DNA of 64,000 nucleotides from Psychromonas sp. L1A2 (GCF_009828855.1 NZ_WUAG01000002.1:682001-746000); one strand, 5' to 3'; positions 38,761 to 49,492 are shown, numbered from the stretch's first letter. Translations and numbers: made by a program. Notes: generated from the letters alone by a model not told the origin.

Positions 38761-39951
38761 CTATACCCATATCAACTTTAATAAAACACCAATAACTGCA
38801 AATAAAATCACAAGCCACATAATCGGTAATTTTTGACGTTTTAATAGGTAAACACCGATTAAAACTATCGCCATATCAATACTATTAAAAACAGCACTAA
38901 CAAACACCGGTTGGTAAAGAGCACTTATTAATAACCCGACCACAGCAGCATTAACACCGTTCATCGCAGCGGCCAAACTTGGTATTTTTGAAAGCCTTTG
39001 CCAATTCTTTAAGCAGCTTAATAACAACAAAAAACCTGGTAAAAATACTGCAACGGTAGCGATCAATGCACCTACAATAGGTTCGCTAGGTAAAATAAAA
39101 TAACCAATATAAGTTGCTAAAGTAAACATAGGACCGGGCACGGCTTGAGCAATCGCATAACCCGTTAAAAACTGATCGGGGGTAACTTGTCCTTCCACAA
39201 TATTCTGTAAAAGCGGTAATACAACATGCCCTCCTCCAAACACTAAACTACCTGCTTGAAAAAAATCAGAAAATACAGAAATACTAGCTGGCATTGCGGG
39301 ATAGAAAAACATCAACAAAGGCAATACAAACAATAACAACAAAAATAAGATTAATGGCTGGTAGTTAATCAACGTACAAACATTACAAATTAGACAATGC
39401 TTTTTCTTTTTCGTCGTATCGTCTTTATTTTCTTTTAAGAAAAACACACCAATAATAGCAGCAAAAATCAGCACTAAAATTTGTTCGATAACACCTGGGG
39501 AAATAAGTAATGTACAGGCTGTTATTAAACATAAAAGAATACGAGGAGTATCTTTGCAGAAACTTTTATACATTACCAAAATAGCATCAAAAACGACCAC
39601 GACAGCTAATAGTTTAAGTCCATGTATTACCGATTGAAAAATATCATTACCCGCCAATTCACCAGCACTCACCACCAGTAATAACATGATAGCGATAGAC
39701 GGTATGGTAAAGCCTAAGAATGCGCTAAAAGCCCCTTTTAACCCTAATCTATGATAACCAATAGCAAAACCTACTTGACTAGATCCCGGTCCTGGTAAAA
39801 ATTGACTTAATGCAACGTATTCAGCATATTGTCGTTCACTTAACCACGCTAAACGCTGTACAAAGGTTTCTCTAAAGTAACCAATATGTGCAGCTGGACC
39901 GCCAAAACTAATGCAGCCTAATATAAAGAAGGTTTTGAAGATTTCCCACAT
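38761..39951 (-). CDS. chrA: Chromate transporter ChrA
   Basis: A 396-residue inner-membrane protein of the CHR family with about ten hydrophobic segments and the characteristic duplicated halves: CISFGGPAAHIGYFR at the N-terminus and LVFGGGHVVLPLL in the second half, with FLPGPGSSQV and AQAVPGPMFT at the matching positions. ATG 39951 (MWEIFKTFF) is preferred over a TTG 21 nt upstream. Export of chromate is the known function of the family. It is bracketed by the two repeat arrays. Confidence 0.9.
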   Translation of the reverse strand: MWEIFKTFFILGCISFGGPAAHIGYFRETFVQRLAWLSERQYAEYVALSQFLPGPGSSQVGFAIGYHRLGLKGAFSAFLGFTIPSIAIMLLLVVSAGELAGNDIFQSVIHGLKLLAVVVVFDAILVMYKSFCKDTPRILLCLITACTLLISPGVIEQILVLIFAAIIGVFFLKENKDDTTKKKKHCLICNVCTLINYQPLILFLLLLFVLPLLMFFYPAMPASISVFSDFFQAGSLVFGGGHVVLPLLQNIVEGQVTPDQFLTGYAIAQAVPGPMFTLATYIGYFILPSEPIVGALIATVAVFLPGFLLLLSCLKNWQRLSKIPSLAAAMNGVNAAVVGLLISALYQPVFVSAVFNSIDMAIVLIGVYLLKRQKLPIMWLVILFAVIGVLLKLIWV

Positions 39952-41372
39952 AGAACATTTCAACCTAAACAAAAATAATGATTAAGCAACAACGTTTCTT
40001 CAACTATATTAATACCAGTCACATTAATTAATAGAAACGACTCAAAATATAAAGCTACATTAATAGCGGAATAAAATAGATAAAATTACAGAAGAATTAT
40101 GACAGTACGATGACAACCCAAAGTGTCAAATGTCCGTAGGATACAAAAAGCGAGAAGGTTTATATTTTATTTGGTTTGGGGCGCATGGCGAATTAGGCGA
40201 AGCCTAGTGTTATGAGCGGAGGAGCTCTGCGAGTCCTGTTTTTAGCTTGCAGATCTTTTTTGTGTCGAGGTTAATTTTTATGTTATTGACTCGTAAATCC
40301 AAAATGAAGAGCAGCACATAAAACTCTGCAGGCTGAAGCCAGCGCCCCAAGGTCAGTAACCTTCTTATTATTGACTCTCTAGTTCAAAATAAAAGAAAGA
40401 CACACAAATTCTGCAGGCTAAAGCCAGCGGCCCGAGGTCAAAAGATCGAGTATTATTAATGTTTAATTATTTTTTTGTTTTTTGTTTTTTGTTTTGGTTT
40501 GATTTTATTTGGTTTGGGGCGCATGGCGAATTAGGCGAAGCCTAGTATTATGAGTGGAGGAGCTCTGTGAGTCTTGTTTTCAGCTTGCAGGGGTTTTGGT
40601 GTTAAGGTCAAAAACCTTCTTATTATTGGCTCTCTAGCTAAAACTAAAAAAGAACACACAAAATCCTGCAGGCTGAAGCCAGCGCCCCAAGGTCAAAAGA
40701 TCGAGTATTATTAATGTTTAATTATTTTTTTGTTTTTTGTTTTGGTTTGTTTTTGGTTTGATTTTATTTGGTTTGAGGGCGCATGGCGAATTAGGCGAAG
40801 CCTAGTGTTATGAGCGGAGAAGCTCTTCGAGTCCTGTTTTCAGCTTACAGGGGTTTTGGTGTTAAGGTCAAAACCTTCTTATTATTGGCTTTCTAGCTAA
40901 AACTAAAAAACAACACACAAATCCTGTAGGCTGAAGCCAGCGCCCCAAGGTCAAAACCTCCTTATTATTGGCTCTCTAGCTAAAACTAAAAACAACACAC
41001 AAATCCTGCAGGCTGAAGCCAGCGCCCCGAGGTTAACAGTCTTTTGCTATTGACTCTTTAGTTCAAAATAAAAGCAAAACACACAAATCCTGCAGGCTGA
41101 AGCCAGCGCCCCGAGGTTAACAGTCTTTTGCTATTGACTCTTTAGTTCAAAATAAAAGCAAAACACACAAACCCTGCAGGCTAAAGCCAGCGCCCCGAGG
41201 TCAAAATATTCTTATTATTGACTTTCTAGCTAAAGATAAAAAACAACACACAAATCCTGCAGGCTGAAGCCAGCGCCCCAAGGTCAAAACATGATGGTTT
41301 TCTATTTTTTGACCAATTAAAAGTACAAAGATAAAAACATGGTCGTTTTCATTAGTTATTAGTTATCAGAGA
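39952..41372. repeat. 84-bp repeat array II with inverted long forms
   Basis: About eight short cores (near 40326, 40411, 40666, 40922, 41006, 41089, 41173 and 41256), the last five at 83-84-bp spacing, plus inverted long forms at 40178-40252, 40515-40593 and 40776-40853. The unit spacer reads TTATTATTGACTCTTTAG and ACAACACACAAATC before each core. The first 200 bases hold no gene. Confidence 0.84.
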
Positions 41373-42518
41373 CTACTTATAGAGGAGAGGAGGTAAGGAG
41401 AGATGCAGATACTGTAGATCATTGCTCCATAATTGTAAGAACTTTCGCGATTGCTCTTTATTACTTAAACACTTAGCGAATAAAATAATATTCGCACCAA
41501 CTAAGTCAGTGTTTTTGTTAATTGAATACTTCTCTAAAAACGCCTGTTGAAAAAGCTTGATAGGAATAGCGACGTTTTTAGCATCCGCCACATTCAACCA
41601 CAATAACTCTTTATCGGCATTGCTAATGGTTCCCCAATACATTCTAGGGGACAAGTTTTCTAAAACTTCAGCATCAGAAAAATTGACAAATAAATTCTTC
41701 GCCCGCCATTTATGTTTTTCACTGGTGTGAACCCAAACATCAGAAGAGGCTAAAGAACTGTTATTTAATAAACTCTTTAGTAACTTTGGTAAAGTTTGTT
41801 TAATCGACTTATTTGAGCCTTCACTCGCGGTAATCGTGACTTTAGTCTCTATTACCTCTTTGTTACTTTTTGCTTTATCTGTGTTAACAGTATTTTTATC
41901 ACTCTCTATAATATGAGTCTTTTTAACGTCTACTTTTTTATTAGCAGCTGCAAAATCAATAGTAAAACCTTTATCTGAATCCTCTATTGGATTAGCTATT
42001 TCAATAACATTTTGTTTAATACTTTGTTTAAGGCTCTCTTCAACCGCTTTATTGTCTTTAACTTTTATTGATTGCTTAATGCGGCCATTAATAAGTGATT
42101 CATCATTAGGCTCGATCGCTACCGAAATATCTTCATTTAAATCATTCTTTAAATCACTACTCAAATCAAGTGAAGCTTTCTTAGTGACTTTACTTAATTC
42201 AGAGCAATTAGGAAGATGATGACGAGAACCAAAGCAAGCTTGCTTACCATCTTTAGAAGCCCTTCTGAAATAAGCAACTTGTAAACATTCAGGGCAAAAT
42301 AATGAGTGGCGATACAATGCAATTTGTTGGGCTGTAAAATGTTTAAACTCAAAAATGGAGAAGGTTATTTGCTGATGCTCTTTAGTCGTAGTATTTAACT
42401 TAGGGGATATATTGCCCTTAACATCAGACTTTATGATTGAGGGGGATTTCTGTAATTTTGATTTAATATCAAGAGTAGGAATAGACTCATGCTCAGGAAT
42501 ATAAATAGCGTCCAACAT
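41373..42518 (-). CDS. Hypothetical protein with Cys/His cluster
   Basis: 381 residues; no family recognised. The N-terminal half has a cluster CPECLQVAYFRRASKDGKQ then CFGSRHHLPNC (about residues 78-107), which could bind one zinc. A Lys/Asp/Ser-rich low-complexity middle (about 115-245) follows. The C-terminal third (SSDVWVHTSEKHKWRAKNLF ... YKSLP-like end LHLSLPPLLYK) is more hydrophobic and looks folded. No signal peptide or membrane helix is evident. It lies immediately after repeat array II and before a MITE, so it is probably accessory. No function is claimed. Confidence 0.6.
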   Translation of the reverse strand: MLDAIYIPEHESIPTLDIKSKLQKSPSIIKSDVKGNISPKLNTTTKEHQQITFSIFEFKHFTAQQIALYRHSLFCPECLQVAYFRRASKDGKQACFGSRHHLPNCSELSKVTKKASLDLSSDLKNDLNEDISVAIEPNDESLINGRIKQSIKVKDNKAVEESLKQSIKQNVIEIANPIEDSDKGFTIDFAAANKKVDVKKTHIIESDKNTVNTDKAKSNKEVIETKVTITASEGSNKSIKQTLPKLLKSLLNNSSLASSDVWVHTSEKHKWRAKNLFVNFSDAEVLENLSPRMYWGTISNADKELLWLNVADAKNVAIPIKLFQQAFLEKYSINKNTDLVGANIILFAKCLSNKEQSRKFLQLWSNDLQYLHLSLPPLLYK

Positions 42519-42543
42519 AACTTAGCCCCCTTATATATAATTA

Positions 42544-42704
42544 ATACCAATGGAATTAAATAAGTGATCAGAGATTGCGCAGGAAAAATTAACACTAATA
42601 AGGCGTGAGTTGTAGGAGATAGTTGTTCTCACTTCAAAACTCACAACGCAGTTAGGGGTGATTTTAACCAGCAAGAATGATCACCTTATTAATTCTTTTG
42701 GTAT
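42544..42704 (-). mobile_element. MITE-like element, copy C (161 bp)
   Basis: Inverted relative to copies A and B, with the same length and sequence. Taking the element as TACC...GGTA, the flanks on both sides are TAA, a possible 3-bp target duplication. No reading frame. Confidence 0.75.
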
Positions 42705-42764
42705 AATAACCAATCCATGACAAAAAAGTATGCAGTGTCTTATCTTTCACTTTTAGCTTAAGCA

Positions 42765-42798
42765 ACAAAAAAGCGATAACATAATCATACTATCGCTT
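42765..42798 (-). terminator. Terminator of pilC
   Basis: AAGCGATA (42771-42778) pairs with TATCGCTT (42791-42798); the minus strand continues TTTTTTG. It lies about 80 nt past the pilC stop. Confidence 0.75.
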
Positions 42799-42875
42799 CC
42801 CAACTTTTATTTATAAACCGACTACCATAAGGCCTATCTTATTTATAAAAAGCTACTTTATATAAATCGTACATA

Positions 42876-44102
42876 TTAACCAATAACGCTACCTAATTCG
42901 AATATAGGTAAATACATGGCAATAATTAAACCACCGACAACAATCCCTAATACCACCATGATCATCGGCTCTAATAAGCTGGTTAATGCATCAACGGCAT
43001 CATCTACTTGGCTTTCATAAATGTCGGCGACTTTACTTAACATACCATCTAAATCACCAGACTCTTCACCAATCATCACCATTTGTGACACCATATCAGG
43101 GAATGCACCCGTTGTTTTCATGGCAACATTAATTTGCATCCCACTAATCACTTCTGTGCGCATATTGTTCACCGCACTTCTATAAACATAGTTACCCGAT
43201 GCGCCAGCAGCAGAAACTAAAGCATCAACTAATGGAATACCTGCAGAGGAGGTGGTAGAAAGTGTACGTGCAAAACGAGCCACAGCCGCTTTGTCTAGAA
43301 TAGTGCTAATGACAGGAATTTTGAGGATAAATTTATCGGTATTATTTCTTACTTTTTCACTACCACGATGTGCTCTTTTAAATAAAAACACGGCGAGTAT
43401 TGCTCCACCAATGATCATATACCAATAGGATTGAACGATGTCTGAAATACCTAAAACAAATAAGGTAAATGCAGGTAATTCAGCACCAAACCCTGTGAAT
43501 ATATCTTGGAATTGCGGGATAACAAATAACAGTAATAACAAGGTTACAAAGAATGCCACCGTAACAACCGCAGCAGGGTAAAACATTGCTTTTTTAATTT
43601 TTGACTTTAACGCTTCTGATTTTTCTTTATAAGTCGCGATGCGATCATAAATAGTATCTAAGGCACCTGATTGCTCACCCGCCTCCACTAAATCGCAATA
43701 TAAGGTATCAAATTGCCTTGGGTAAGAACGTAGGGTTTGAGAAAGCGGTGTTCCCGTTGAAACTTCATTAGCAATCGAGGTCATTAATTTTCGAAGAGAG
43801 GGTTTTTCATTGCTTTTAGCAATCAATTCAAGGCTTTGTACTAAGGCAACACCCGCACTTAACATGGTCGCTATTTGACGAGAAACAACGGCAATATCCA
43901 TTGGTTGTACTTTGTCACCAAATGAAAATAACGACTTTGGTTTCTTTTTAGTACGCGTAACACTCACACCTTGTTTACGTAATTCTGCTTTTATCTCATT
44001 AACCGTTTCACCTTGTAACTCTCCAGAGACTTTACCTCCTTTACGGTTAATACCATGCCAAGTAAAAGTATGTAATTCAGGTGAAGATTGTTTAATGGCC
44101 AT
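42876..44102 (-). CDS. pilC: Type IV pilus inner-membrane platform protein PilC
   Basis: 408 residues of the GspF/PilC family with three hydrophobic segments (about 175-200, 220-245 and 380-400). Duplicated family blocks are present (AVVSRQIATMLSAGVALVQSLE and ARFARTLSTTSSAGIPLVDAL), with GEQSGALD and GEESGDLD before the repeats' ends. It anchors the pilus assembly ATPase PilB. The pilA-pilB-pilC order is normal for this group; pilD is not in the window. Confidence 0.95.
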   Translation of the reverse strand: MAIKQSSPELHTFTWHGINRKGGKVSGELQGETVNEIKAELRKQGVSVTRTKKKPKSLFSFGDKVQPMDIAVVSRQIATMLSAGVALVQSLELIAKSNEKPSLRKLMTSIANEVSTGTPLSQTLRSYPRQFDTLYCDLVEAGEQSGALDTIYDRIATYKEKSEALKSKIKKAMFYPAAVVTVAFFVTLLLLLFVIPQFQDIFTGFGAELPAFTLFVLGISDIVQSYWYMIIGGAILAVFLFKRAHRGSEKVRNNTDKFILKIPVISTILDKAAVARFARTLSTTSSAGIPLVDALVSAAGASGNYVYRSAVNNMRTEVISGMQINVAMKTTGAFPDMVSQMVMIGEESGDLDGMLSKVADIYESQVDDAVDALTSLLEPMIMVVLGIVVGGLIIAMYLPIFELGSVIG

Positions 44103-44387
44103 GAAATTCTCTTTAGATAGTGTTAGATGGGCTTTCTACTATGAATACTGAATACTGAATACTGAATACAAGTATTATTTAGATAAGCTCTGTTTATTAA
44201 GTTATCTTTAGTTAAGTGTTATAGCAAGGTCTATGCTTAGAAGTCTATGATTAAAGGCCTATAAGTTAAAGGTCTAAGTTAAAAATCTATAGTTAAAGTT
44301 TACAGCTAAGACTGATAGTTAAGATTTAATATAGCTTAAATTTAAAACATAATTAAAACATAAAAAAAACAATGCTGATAAAGAATA
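44103..44387. repeat. AT-rich gap with short tandem repeats between pilB and pilC
   Basis: Contains GAATACT repeated in tandem near 44141-44170 and many TTAAAG/CTATAAGT-like near-repeats. No gene or clear terminator. Confidence 0.5.
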
Positions 44388-46073
44388 TTAAGTAATTCGT
44401 GTCACTTCTTGCAAGCTAGTAACGCCATTTAACGCTTGTTTAATCGCAGATTGCCTTAAGGTATACATACCTTCATTTATTGCAGCATCTGAAATTTGCA
44501 TGGCATTACCATTATCTAAAATAATCCGTCCGAGCTGATCAGACATTTCCATCACTTCATAAATACCGACACGTCCTTTATAACCATCAGTACACTTATC
44601 ACAGCCTACAGGCTGACATAAATTACTTTTCTCAGATAACTGCTCATTGGTAAAGCCAATAGCTTCTAATTCTGAATCAGGAATGTGCAAAGGTGCTTTG
44701 CACTCTTCACATAAACGTCTTCCCAGTCTCTGTGCAATAATTAATGACACAGAGGATGCAATATTGAAAGCTGGCACGCCCATATTTAATAAGCGCGTTA
44801 GCGTTTCTGCCGCAGAATTGGTATGCAAGGTTGATAAGACTAAGTGGCCTGTTTGTGCGGCTTTAATGCCAATTTCAGCGGTTTCTAAGTCACGAATTTC
44901 GCCTACCATTACAATATCAGGATCTTGACGTAGGAATGAACGTAACGCTGAAGCAAAGGTTAAACCGGCTTTATTATTGATTTGTACTTGGTTAACACCG
45001 GTTAAGTTGATCTCAACTGGGTCTTCCGCTGTAGAAATATTGCGCTCTACGGTATTTAAAATATTTAATCCAGTATACAACGACACGGTTTTACCACTGC
45101 CTGTTGGACCGGTAATTAAAATCATTCCTTGAGGCTTAGCGAGTGCAGCGAGATACTTTTCTTTTTGTTCGTCCGTATAACCTAATTTATCTATATTTAA
45201 TGCGGCGGCTGAGCTGTCTAAAATACGCATTACAATTTTTTCGCCCCACATGGTCGGGAGCGTACTCACACGTAAATCAATATTACGTTTATTAGACACT
45301 TTAAGCTTGATACGACCATCTTGCGGTAAACGACGTTCTGCAATGTCTAACTTAGACATCACCTTTAAACGTGCAGAAAAACGGTTGGCTAAATTAACAG
45401 GAGGAGAGGCAACTTCTTTTAAGATTCCGTCAATACGAAAGCGAATGCGGAATTTTTTTTCATAAGGTTCAAAATGTAAATCTGAGGCGCCTTTTTTGAC
45501 GGCATCAATCAACACGCTGTTAATATATTTTACAATCGGCGTATCATCGTCTGCATTTTGTGACTCATCTAAACGAGAATCCGATTCATCAACTTCAATA
45601 TCATCGATATTGCCCATATCACCAAGTGCACTAACATCATCCTCTAAAATAAAGTCTATTGCTTTATTAAGTCGAGTTTCTTCAATGAGTAATGCTTCAG
45701 TATGCATCCCAAAGCTAAAACCAAAATCTTCTAAGGCGGCAACATTGGTGGGATCAGACATAGCGATATAAAGGGTTTTATGCTGGACATAAACAGGCAA
45801 GGCATGATGTTTCTCTATTAGTTTTTGGTTAATGAATTTTTCAGGGATATCGGTTAGATCTAAGGATTCATTATCTAATAGAGGAATACCATATTCAGCT
45901 TCACAGAACTCAGCTAAGGCAACACTATCAATGAAATTATTTTCAACCAGATAGGAAGTTAAAGCTTTTTGTTCTGAAGTTGCTGATGAGATTATTTTTT
46001 TTAATTGGCTTTCATCAAGTAAACCATGAGCGGCAAGGCTAGAAGCCAAACCGCTAAGATTATTAAGTATCAT
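44388..46073 (-). CDS. pilB: Type IV pilus assembly ATPase PilB
   Basis: 561 residues of the GspE/PilB family driving pilin extension. An N-terminal MshEN-type domain (to about 160) precedes the ATPase: Walker [17 protein letters not shown], Asp box [10 protein letters not shown], Walker [19 protein letters not shown], His box THTN-type [13 protein letters not shown], and a four-Cys zinc site (CEECKAPL and CDKCTDGY). The start is 5 nt after the pilA stop. Confidence 0.95.
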   Translation of the reverse strand: MILNNLSGLASSLAAHGLLDESQLKKIISSATSEQKALTSYLVENNFIDSVALAEFCEAEYGIPLLDNESLDLTDIPEKFINQKLIEKHHALPVYVQHKTLYIAMSDPTNVAALEDFGFSFGMHTEALLIEETRLNKAIDFILEDDVSALGDMGNIDDIEVDESDSRLDESQNADDDTPIVKYINSVLIDAVKKGASDLHFEPYEKKFRIRFRIDGILKEVASPPVNLANRFSARLKVMSKLDIAERRLPQDGRIKLKVSNKRNIDLRVSTLPTMWGEKIVMRILDSSAAALNIDKLGYTDEQKEKYLAALAKPQGMILITGPTGSGKTVSLYTGLNILNTVERNISTAEDPVEINLTGVNQVQINNKAGLTFASALRSFLRQDPDIVMVGEIRDLETAEIGIKAAQTGHLVLSTLHTNSAAETLTRLLNMGVPAFNIASSVSLIIAQRLGRRLCEECKAPLHIPDSELEAIGFTNEQLSEKSNLCQPVGCDKCTDGYKGRVGIYEVMEMSDQLGRIILDNGNAMQISDAAINEGMYTLRQSAIKQALNGVTSLQEVTRIT

Positions 46074-46079
46074 TAAGAG

Positions 46080-46493
46080 TTAACACAAATCATCATTACT
46101 ACATTCAAATTTCCATGTAACCTGCCCTGTACTTTCTAGTGTCGGTGTACCTTTATATGTAGCACTACCCAAACCTTCACCTGAAACAGCAGTTGCAGTA
46201 ATGACGCCTTCTGAAGCAGTTGCCACACTTTGTACAAAACCGTATGCAGTAATGGCTTCTAATTTGAAAGTAGAGCCGTCATTTCCATCACCACAAAATT
46301 CAACATCACCTAACTCCATAGCACATAACTCAACTTGAGTTTTAGCGCCAGTTACAGCTTGTACAACTTCAGTAAATTTAGCTTTAGCTGTATAACTTTG
46401 ATAAGCAGGCAATGCTACCGCTGCAAGAATACCAATAATCGCGATGACGATTAATAGTTCAATTAATGTAAAACCCTGTTGAATCTTTTTCAT
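46080..46493 (-). CDS. pilA: Type IV pilin PilA
   Basis: A 137-residue major-pilin type protein. The prepilin leader is MKKIQQG, cut before [20 protein letters not shown] with Glu5, typical of type IVa. A pair of Cys in [13 protein letters not shown] and another in FECSNDDLC suggest disulfides. ATG 46493 is chosen because AAGGA lies 7 nt upstream; the frame is open to 46526. The following hydrophobic helix anchors it before assembly. Confidence 0.92.
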   Translation of the reverse strand: MKKIQQGFTLIELLIVIAIIGILAAVALPAYQSYTAKAKFTEVVQAVTGAKTQVELCAMELGDVEFCGDGNDGSTFKLEAITAYGFVQSVATASEGVITATAVSGEGLGSATYKGTPTLESTGQVTWKFECSNDDLC

Positions 46494-47468
46494 ATTTATT
46501 TCCTTAGCTTTGTTTGACATTTTCACTTATTAGTAAGCTCAGTAATGACAAACAATAATTGGTTTTTAACTTATATTTACAAACAATCCCTATTCGTATC
46601 TTTTGGAAATACTCACAAAAATTATTATTATATAAATTGATTTTGAAAGTTTAATTCCAGTAATATTATTTATTACTCTGTTAAAGGTAGTTTTTTTTAT
46701 CTAGAAAAACAAACTTTAATTTTATAAAAAACAATATTTAACCAAAAAAACTAACCTATAACTCACTATCGTTCAAATACTTTTAAACCTGTATAAAAGC
46801 GTTAGACTTTCATGTTAACTCAGTAAAGTCATCCCTTTACCTTATTATATAGCGTATGATTTATACCAAATAACCAATCATGAAGTAAAGCCTAATTACC
46901 TCTAATTGCATATAAGAGCATAAAAATATTTAGCTTTAATGCGCATAGTAACCTAAGCAATCTATTTTTGACAATTAACATTAACAAAAAAAACAAATCA
47001 AAACACAATGAAAATAAAAATGTTATGTTAACAATATAACGAGATTAAATAGTCACATAGCCGTAAAATCACTGTATAAGTAATGAACAACAAAAATCTA
47101 ACGATTCAATTCTTTTCTACAATTCCTCTACGCTGTATTTTAGGCTTTATATTTTAAAATCTATACTTCAATGGCTATATTTTAGGCTCTCTATTTAGAT
47201 TCTCTATTTAGGATCTCTCTATTAACCTCTATTAAAAGCTATCACCGTTATAAATGCTAAACAGATTTTTTAGATTCTATTTTTTCAGTACCTCCACTTT
47301 GAATATTTAATTAAACATTTCAAAGTGGAGGTTCCTCTATAAGGTATTGTATAAGGTCATTGTATAAGGTCATTGTATAAGCCTATTGCATCAGGTTATT
47401 GTATAAAGCTGTCATACCAAACAGCATTTTATTTAGCTAGATATTTATCTAATTGTTTAGCTAAATGC
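46494..47468. other. Large AT-rich non-coding region between pilA and nhaD
   Basis: About 975 bp without a supported gene. It holds the pilA promoter region on the right-hand side of the minus strand, a 14-bp inverted repeat (ACCTCCACTTTGAA, 47290-47303, with 47319-47332) lacking a T-run, and tandem TTGTATAAGG-like repeats at 47343-47407. Other short repeats (TTTAGGCTCTCTATTTAGATT) occur at 47160-47220. Confidence 0.55.
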
Positions 47469-48914
47469 TTAGCTAAAATACGCCGCATTAAACCAAAGAT
47501 GTGTATAAATACTGGCGATATAACCGAGTGCAATCACAGGAGTCCATTTCAAATGAGCACCAAAAGTATAAATGCCACGAGCTTGGCCCATTAATGCCAC
47601 ACCAGCGGCACTACCAATTGACAACATGCTACCACCGACGCCAGCCGTTAAGGTGACTAACAACCATTGCCCGGTATCCATGTCAGGTTCCATGCTCAGC
47701 ACCGCAAACATAACCGGAATATTATCAACAATCGCCGATAACACACCGACTGTAATATTGGCGTAAGTGGCATCCCAGTTGCTATACATTGCTTCTGAAA
47801 TCATGCCTAAATAACCAATAAAGCCTAAACCACCGACACACAATACAACGCCGTAGAAAAACAGTAGTGTATCCCATTCAGCTTTTGCGACTTTATTAAA
47901 GATATCAAAAGGTGCACCATCGCCTAAACCACGTAGACGTTCATGCTCTTTTTTATCAACTGTATGCGCCATCGCAAACTGATAGTGATTCTTTTGTGTT
48001 TTACGTAAGAAGAATGCAAAGAATTGTAGAATACCTAGCCCTGTCATCATGCCTAACACTGGCGGCATACCTAAGAATGAATGACCTGCAACGGCAAAGA
48101 AGATAGTAATTAAGAATAAGATAACAATGCGTTTTGCCCCGCGTCTCATTGCGACGACTTCTCCATCACCTTTTGCTACATCTTTAGAGATAAAGAAGCT
48201 CATGATGATAGCAGGCACTAAGTAGTTAACCGCGGAAGGCACTAACAATGCGAAGAATGTGGTGAATTCAACCATGCCTTTTTGCCAAACCATTAATGTT
48301 GTGATGTCGCCAAATGGGCTGAATGCACCACCAGCATTAGCAGCCACCACTATATTGATACAAGCAAGGGCGATGAATTTTTTATTTTCCCCACCTACTT
48401 TCATGACAATGGCACACATTAATAAGGCAGTGGTTAGGTTGTCGGCAATCGGAGAGATGAAGAAAGCTAATATGCCGGTTAACCAAAAAATCAACCGTAA
48501 GGTGAAACCTTTATTCACCATCCAAGCGCGTAATGCATCAAACAATTGACGCTCTTCCATGGCATTGATGTAAGTCATCGCTACCAATAAGAAGAAGAAT
48601 AGCTCTGCATACTCTAATAAATTATGGCGGAAAGCAGCTTCTGCATCATGGCTCATACCATGCTGAGAATAGTAGTAACCGATCATTCCCCAAATAATAC
48701 CAGCTGCAACTAATACTGGTTTTGATTTACGAAGATGAATAACATCTTCTAACATCACTAAACAGTAAGCAAAAGCGAAAAATAAAATAGCGGCGTAACC
48801 AATTCCATGTGAGGTTAAATCGATTGTTTCCCCTGAACTAGCCAATACGCTAGTAGAGAATAAAAGTGTAAAAAGGGTCAGCATGACACTTAATACTTTA
48901 GACTGCTTAAACAT
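47469..48914 (-). CDS. nhaD: Na+/H+ antiporter NhaD
   Basis: 481 residues of the NhaD/ion-transporter family with an N-terminal signal-like segment (SVMLTLFTLLFSTSVLASSGE) and about 12 membrane helices. Conserved NhaD blocks are FFISPIADNLTTALLM, NAGGAFSPFGDITTLMVWQKG and DNIPVMFAVL. ATG 48914 (MFKQSK) is preferred because AAGGAAGATGTA precedes it; the frame is open to 48974. It suits a marine organism exporting sodium. Confidence 0.93.
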   Translation of the reverse strand: MFKQSKVLSVMLTLFTLLFSTSVLASSGETIDLTSHGIGYAAILFFAFAYCLVMLEDVIHLRKSKPVLVAAGIIWGMIGYYYSQHGMSHDAEAAFRHNLLEYAELFFFLLVAMTYINAMEERQLFDALRAWMVNKGFTLRLIFWLTGILAFFISPIADNLTTALLMCAIVMKVGGENKKFIALACINIVVAANAGGAFSPFGDITTLMVWQKGMVEFTTFFALLVPSAVNYLVPAIIMSFFISKDVAKGDGEVVAMRRGAKRIVILFLITIFFAVAGHSFLGMPPVLGMMTGLGILQFFAFFLRKTQKNHYQFAMAHTVDKKEHERLRGLGDGAPFDIFNKVAKAEWDTLLFFYGVVLCVGGLGFIGYLGMISEAMYSNWDATYANITVGVLSAIVDNIPVMFAVLSMEPDMDTGQWLLVTLTAGVGGSMLSIGSAAGVALMGQARGIYTFGAHLKWTPVIALGYIASIYTHLWFNAAYFS

Positions 48915-49492
48915 TACATCTTCCTTAAAGTAACTAATAAATTGAAGCAAAAAAAATCCGCCCGATTCTAGCATAAATGGACACTTTCAACGTACCGTTA
49001 AAAAAGCGCTAAATGTGAAAACTTTGAAGGCTGAAGCAATAAGACATAAAATGCCATGCTTGTGGTAGTTCATTTAAGGGTGAAGTTAATTGTTGTAAGT
49101 AACCGATAACAGTAATAAAGAGAAGTAATAGAGAGAAGTAACAGATAGCGTTAATTGACAGTATTAATAGGCAACACTAATAGACAAGACTTATCCCCCC
49201 TAATAAATAAGATCGTTAAACAGTCTAATAAACCTCAGCTCTGGATAAGCAAAGCGATGCAACACCGCTATTTCCGCGGATTTCTGCGTTAAATTATTTC
49301 TCAATAACCCGTTATTGCTTCAATAATTCGCCTTGAACTACGCAAAACTAACGGCACTGCATAGTAAAAAATAGTACCTTCTGATTTTAAATATAATTCC
49401 ACTTTCATTAACCAGAGTTGAGGTTAATAAACAAGATTAGACAATAAAGGTTAGTGAATACAAGTTCATCACACTCATTTCCAGTAAACCGT
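48915..49492. other. Non-coding region between nhaD and cobC
   Basis: No gene supported. It has purine-rich tandem-like stretches (AGAGAAGTAATAGAGAGAAGTAA, split as AGAGAAGTAA and GAGAGAAGTAA near 49120-49145) and a degenerate repeat (about 49230-49340, GGATAAGCAAAGCGATG ... ACCCGTTATT) that resembles 52615-52705. Confidence 0.5.

Larger units (their letters stand above)
42519..42875. other. Non-coding region holding MITE copy C and the pilC terminator
   Basis: Contains the inverted 161-bp MITE (42544-42704) and a terminator hairpin for pilC. Nothing else is seen. Confidence 0.65.

Noticed and set aside
40178-40853. Integron attC sites
   Set aside because: The long forms have hairpins but no attC R-boxes (GTTRRRY/RYYYAAC) at the ends, no integrase and no gene cassettes between them.
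37825-41300. CRISPR array
   Set aside because: The parts between repeated cores are themselves conserved and repeat lengths exceed CRISPR norms. No cas gene is present, and inverted copies are interleaved.
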